Shown one piece after another: positions 6,686 to 9,860 of a stretch of 9,860 nt of DNA. Each line of letters begins with the position of its first letter. Positions within the stretch are counted from its first letter, which is position 1. Location of the stretch: the NCBI GenBank assembly GCA_002503205.1, contig DARE01000021.1, positions 1-9,860 of the forward strand, read 5' to 3'. The notes under the pieces are model-generated. The model searched no databases, was not told where the DNA came from, and worked only from the letters and a program-made list of their open reading frames with translations. The DNA is from Thermoplasmatales archaeon UBA447 (GTDB lineage: Archaea; Thermoplasmatota; Thermoplasmata; Thermoplasmatales; Thermoplasmataceae). Both the position numbers and the translations under genes were made by a program.

Positions 6686-7585
6686 TTATTTGTTGGCGAT
6701 CATACCAAACAGACAATTCAGATATGATGTAGCTAAAAGTCTCAGCGATTCGGATACTGATTTTGGCTCATAATAATGTGTGAAATAGTACAAGTCAAGC
6801 ATCGAAATTGATATCAACGAAAGAAGGAGAGGAAAGAGGCTACGAGAAATTTTCCATACATGTGCTCTGGCGTACCATGCGAAGCTGAAAGTATCACTAC
6901 GGAAATGACTACTGTTTCCATGTTTGTCATAACTAACAGCTCTATTAACTATGAAATTGCGGTACCCAGCCATTTTAAATTTCAAATCGAACAGTGCAAT
7001 TTCGTGAATAAACCTTGGATCAAAGGTAATCCCCAGTGAGGTTGCCAAATTCCTGTCAAACATAAAGACATTTTGTACATCATCAACCTCAAAGAATTCT
7101 TCTTTTGAATACTTTGGAACATTTAAGCCTATAAGTTTTGATCGTACCATACCGCTATAGCTTTTCTCCCCTGTTGTAGGATTGTAGGACTGAGGTCCAA
7201 TGACTCCAAATCTGTTTTCTTCTGCAAAATTTAATAGAATTTGAATGGATTTTTCATCAATTTCTATGTCACTATCAACAAAAAGTAAATACTTACCATG
7301 AGCACTCTGTAATGCTAAGTTTCTTGCAATCTGTGGCATTATTTTTTTCTTGTTTTTTATTAAAATCCATTTGGTAAGATCTATTTCTATAAGATCACTG
7401 CAGTACTTATTCCGATAAGGATCTTCAATTAAGAGAAGTTCCACCCTGTAATGTGGATCAAGATACTTCACAGCTCGCTCTATTGCATTTATTGTTCCAG
7501 TTAGTTCGTCACACCGATTATACACTATTACCGCTATCGTTAAATCCATTTCTTCAGTATAGGATTCTTGTACTTTTCTCTTCAT
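6686..7585 (-). CDS. Family 2 glycosyltransferase
   Basis: A 299-residue GT-A glycosyltransferase. The first strand is LTIAVIVYNR (15-24), the nucleotide-binding segment LLLIED ends at D55, RNLALQSAHGKYLLFVDSD (88-106) carries the DxD metal site at 104-106, and FIHEIALFDLKFKMAGY matches the region with the catalytic acid and the D/E-x-xL..R helix of the family. A hydrophobic stretch at about 248-268 is probably a membrane-associated C-terminal helix. It likely transfers a sugar from a nucleotide donor to a lipid-linked or surface glycan; the sugar is unknown. I took ATG at 7585 because a TATA-like box lies 26-35 bp upstream. An internal ATG at 7549 (M13) would also give a normal family-2 N-terminus and cannot be ruled out. 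It follows the sulfatase-like gene on the same strand after 119 bp and seems to have its own promoter. Confidence 0.9.
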   Translation of the reverse strand: MKRKVQESYTEEMDLTIAVIVYNRCDELTGTINAIERAVKYLDPHYRVELLLIEDPYRNKYCSDLIEIDLTKWILIKNKKKIMPQIARNLALQSAHGKYLLFVDSDIEIDEKSIQILLNFAEENRFGVIGPQSYNPTTGEKSYSGMVRSKLIGLNVPKYSKEEFFEVDDVQNVFMFDRNLATSLGITFDPRFIHEIALFDLKFKMAGYRNFIVNRAVSYDKHGNSSHFRSDTFSFAWYARAHVWKISRSLFPLLLSLISISMLDLYYFTHYYEPKSVSESLRLLATSYLNCLFGMIANK

Positions 7586-7610
7586 TCAAATCTCACAGTC
7601 ATTAATCAGG

Positions 7611-7620
7611 TATTTTAATA
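7611..7620 (-). promoter_or_regulatory. TATA-like box of the 6686-7585 glycosyltransferase gene
   Basis: Read on the minus strand it is TATTAAAATA, at the end of a longer A/T-only run reaching about 7631. Its centre is about 30 bp from the ATG at 7585, which predicts transcription starting within a few bases of the start codon. This supports the upstream ATG over the internal one at 7549. The same 119-bp gap (7586-7704) shows no other gene or clear terminator for the sulfatase-like gene, so read-through from upstream is also possible. Confidence 0.45.
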
Positions 7621-7704
7621 TTTTATTTTTAAGTAAGCTTTACCTCTAACTCATGACATAAATGTAAGTTCAAGTACAAGAAACAGTCTAATCCTTATTC
7701 TTAG

Positions 7705-9066
7705 TTATCTGAAAGGGATTACGATCTTACTATCAAATATTTCGATATCGTCAATTATAGCAGATTCCTTAATAATCTTAGGATTTATTTCGGCAGGCTT
7801 CGAATTTTCCAAGTATTCTATTATCTCGCCGGTAAGAGTATTGAGAGTTAACTTGATATTTCCTTTAAAGGCTGAGATCCTCCTGAAATCGATCGATTCA
7901 ATTGCATTTTTAAGCCTCTCTTTTTCTGCAGATGATTTATGATTCAGTGCTGATGACATGTCATGCAGAACACCAAAACTTTCGGAGAAAGCAACTTCGC
8001 TTGGAATCAATTCATAATTATCTTCTGACGAAATTGAATCCATCATTGCAAAAAGATCGACGCTAGAGCATACCCTATTATCCGCTCGCCCAAATTCACG
8101 CTTTGGGTATTTTATCAGCAAAGGCACTTTCACCAGTTCATTATATAGAAATGTTCCGTGCCCTCCAAAACCGTTTTCCCATAGAGATTGTCCGTGATCA
8201 GAAGTTACAATTATTAGTGTATTGTCCCACTCATTCATTCCTTTGAGATGTGTGAAGAAAGCAATCAGAAAATTTTTGACCTGTTCACCCTGCGCTGAGT
8301 ATTCTTTGCGAATTTTATTCACTTTATTTAAATTCATTCTCTCGTTTGAAATTATTTCTTTATATTCATCATATAGATAAAAAGGTGTTGAATATGGTTC
8401 ATGCATTTCCATTACGTTTAGAAACAAAGAAAAAGGCTTTAGAAGTGAAGTATTCTTAATCGTCTCAACCACGTATGATGCTCCTTTCTCAGTTGGGAAG
8501 TTAAAACGATCAGCCAATCTTTCTACTCTACGCTTAGTATTATAGAGATTTACCAATTCTCGTATTCTTCCAGCTTTTATCATTTTTGATATGATCTCTT
8601 TCTTAGATGCTCCTCCGAATTCTTCAGATAACTCGCTTATTAAAACACTAAACTGCTGCTGACTAAATGGAAAATCAAAATACTGGAAAACGTCAAATCC
8701 TCTTTCGAAAACTGTCCCAGGTCTTATGCTTATATTTCTTGAGATACCATAATTTGTGTAGCCTTTTTTCTTAAGTTTCTGAAAAATAGTGGTATATTCT
8801 AATTTCGTAGGGAAAAAATCATTAAGATTGACCGAGGACGTTCTATGTTCCTTATCTTCATGTATCCCGTGTTCAGACGGATATTTTCCAGTGAATATTG
8901 AGGCATGAGAAGGAATCGTCCATGGCGCAGGGGCAATGCAGTTCTCATAGATAGTAAAATCCTTGAAAAATGGAACATTATCGTATTTAAGTTGCTGAAA
9001 ATTTATGATCCCATCGCGTAATGTGTCTATTACGACCAGTATTATATTAGGTTCCTTTAAACTCAC
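7705..9066 (-). CDS. Sulfatase/phosphotransferase-superfamily protein with Thr nucleophile
   Basis: A 453-residue alkaline-phosphatase-superfamily hydrolase or transferase. Near the N-terminus NIILVVIDTLRDG (7-19) supplies the first metal Asp (D14). WTIPSHASIFTG (49-60) is the active-site segment, KYPSEHG (61-67) follows it, MEMHEPY (219-225) has a conserved His, and SDHG (289-292) plus GGHG (301-304) supply D290, H291 and H303. In formylglycine sulfatases the segment is C/S-x-P-x-R; here it is T50-I-P-S-H54, so formylglycine cannot form and T50 may act directly, as in phosphotransferases of the superfamily. There is no signal peptide or membrane helix, so the protein should be cytosolic, unlike most sulfatases. 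The start is GTG at 9066, overlapping the TGA of the upstream CysD-like gene as GTGA, with AGGA a few bases ahead; this points to translational coupling. Substrate unknown: a sulfo- or phospho-ester of a glycan precursor is a guess. Confidence 0.85.
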   Translation of the reverse strand: MSLKEPNIILVVIDTLRDGIINFQQLKYDNVPFFKDFTIYENCIAPAPWTIPSHASIFTGKYPSEHGIHEDKEHRTSSVNLNDFFPTKLEYTTIFQKLKKKGYTNYGISRNISIRPGTVFERGFDVFQYFDFPFSQQQFSVLISELSEEFGGASKKEIISKMIKAGRIRELVNLYNTKRRVERLADRFNFPTEKGASYVVETIKNTSLLKPFSLFLNVMEMHEPYSTPFYLYDEYKEIISNERMNLNKVNKIRKEYSAQGEQVKNFLIAFFTHLKGMNEWDNTLIIVTSDHGQSLWENGFGGHGTFLYNELVKVPLLIKYPKREFGRADNRVCSSVDLFAMMDSISSEDNYELIPSEVAFSESFGVLHDMSSALNHKSSAEKERLKNAIESIDFRRISAFKGNIKLTLNTLTGEIIEYLENSKPAEINPKIIKESAIIDDIEIFDSKIVIPFR

Positions 9067-9860
9067 ATGTATCCTAATTCCCTAAGTTTTTCCATTATGC
9101 CTTCCTTGTCCTGAGACCTGCCGGCCCTCTCCTCAGTTCTCACCAAATCCTGCTCCCAAGCTGGCCTAGTATCTGTGGGCTTAGAATCGTTTATGCCATC
9201 AATCGATCGGTAGCCCTGGTAATATAATGGATGAATCGGCAGCTTAAACTTAAAGATGTAATTCCAGATATCAGCCTCTGTGAACGTAAGTATCGGGTGA
9301 ACTCTGACGTGCGTCGGATTCTCCCTTGGGTGCATGAATAATTCTGTAGAACGCGCATTATTTTCATCCCATCTTACGCCTACGAAAGCACAATCGAATC
9401 TGTTTTTCAGTATTTCGCCCTTCATCGGTACAGTTTTCAAAATATGATTTGCCACTTCAGAATCCAATCCATATCTAAATTTATCTCCAGAATATCCAAG
9501 CGCTGCAACTTCCTTTCTGTTTTCAGCATTCAACTTTGAAATCTCTATTTCGCCGTTTTCATTGATGTTATTAATAACATCGCTGTTTTTTGCAGTAACC
9601 ACCTTAACGTTCCAGGACACGGCAACTTCTTTTAACATTGTCAATGTTTCTGGATAATGCATACCGTGATCGATAAACAGCGCATAAATTTTCTGACTGT
9701 CATCACCCAGGTATCTTCTAACAAGATGAAGCATCACCGTAGAATCCTTTCCAGCGCTCCATACAACAACTGGCCTCTTGTAATTTTCAAAAGCGTCCTC
9801 TATCACCGCGTTGGCAATCTTTATTTTGGCATCAATTCCTAACGTATTTTCTGCCCTCTT
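9063..9860 (-). CDS. CysD-like PP-loop ATP pyrophosphatase (PAPS reductase family), 5' incomplete
   Basis: A member of the PAPS reductase/CysD family. Numbering from a GTG at 9806, it has the PP-loop SAGKDS at 17-22 (usually SGGKDS), IDHGMHYPET at 45-54, GVRWDENNARSTE at 143-155 (the R-x-DE...R motif), HPILTFTEADIWNYI at 170-184, and a C-terminus with ERAGRSQDKEG and LRELGYM as in sulfate adenylyltransferase subunit 2. The terminal ECG-Cys motif of APS/PAPS reductases is absent, and the only Cys is C139, so sulfate activation to APS fits better than reduction. A CysN GTPase partner is not in the window. The frame stays open upstream of 9806 to the right edge, and the 18 extra codons read like the family's N-terminal helix (GIDAKIKIANAVIEDAF), so the true start lies outside and the gene is cut here. 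It overlaps the sulfatase-like gene by 4 bp and is probably its operon leader or part of a longer operon. Confidence 0.88.
   Translation of the reverse strand, partial: KRAENTLGIDAKIKIANAVIEDAFENYKRPVVVWSAGKDSTVMLHLVRRYLGDDSQKIYALFIDHGMHYPETLTMLKEVAVSWNVKVVTAKNSDVINNINENGEIEISKLNAENRKEVAALGYSGDKFRYGLDSEVANHILKTVPMKGEILKNRFDCAFVGVRWDENNARSTELFMHPRENPTHVRVHPILTFTEADIWNYIFKFKLPIHPLYYQGYRSIDGINDSKPTDTRPAWEQDLVRTEERAGRSQDKEGIMEKLRELGYM

Noticed and set aside
9657..9842. 61-codon plus-strand frame near the right edge.
   Set aside because: It is antisense to the CysD-like gene and has no motif or promoter.
9063..9860. APS/PAPS reductase (CysH) or DndC-type function for the PP-loop protein.
   Set aside because: The C-terminal catalytic Cys motif of reductases is absent, and the ERAGR...LRELGYM end is CysD-like; no dnd genes are nearby.
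1..9860. CRISPR array, tRNA, rRNA or insertion-sequence transposase.
   Set aside because: I saw no regularly spaced repeats, cloverleaf-like segments, rRNA stretches or intact transposase motifs on either strand.

Overview
The window looks like a chromosomal segment of an AT-rich archaeon, most likely of the Thermoplasmatales type (Thermoplasma, Ferroplasma or Cuniculiplasma relatives). The grounds are archaeal TATA-like boxes about 25-30 nt upstream of start codons with almost no leader, frequent GTG starts, a very large DUF2079-type membrane protein, and a CysD-like PP-loop enzyme beside surface-glycan genes. The genus is inference; no rRNA or other taxonomic marker is present.

Layout from left to right. 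Positions 1-580 hold no convincing intact gene. There is a short reading frame leaving the left edge (1-108, minus), a frame-broken remnant that resembles an RNase H-fold protein (about 151-480, minus), and a GC-richer patch with an inverted repeat (433-490). From 581 to 9860 the window is a glycosyltransferase island. In minus-strand order from the right edge it carries: a 5'-incomplete CysD-like ATP-pyrophosphatase (9063-9860); a sulfatase/phosphotransferase-superfamily protein fused to it by a GTGA overlap (7705-9066); a family-2 glycosyltransferase (6686-7585); a 982-residue DUF2079 membrane protein with a large sequon-rich outer domain (3507-6455); and a two-gene operon of a family-2-like and a family-4 glycosyltransferase (1687-2520 and 581-1678). 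One further family-2 glycosyltransferase (2575-3510) lies on the plus strand. It is divergent from the 1687-2520 gene across a 54-bp gap and convergent with the DUF2079 gene, their stop codons sharing TTAA.

Working model (inference): the four glycosyltransferases build a surface glycan, probably lipid-linked and transferred to S-layer or membrane proteins. The CysD-like enzyme activates sulfate, or a related acidic substituent, for decorating it. The sulfatase-fold protein acts on a sulfo- or phospho-ester in the same pathway. The DUF2079 protein is a polytopic, GT-C-like membrane protein whose 15 external N-glycosylation sequons make it a likely acceptor of the glycan. Sulfonated sugars are known in the N-glycan of Thermoplasma acidophilum (6-C-sulfofucose) and in Sulfolobus (sulfoquinovose), so a sulfur-linked glycan theme is reasonable, but no gene here proves it.

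The most notable points are the cytosolic sulfatase-like protein with Thr in place of the formylglycine Cys/Ser, the DUF2079 fusion that lacks two residues usual in its family, the palindromic TATA element shared by two divergent glycosyltransferase promoters, the family-2 enzyme that lost its metal-binding Asp pair, and the decayed RNase H-like remnant at the island's edge.
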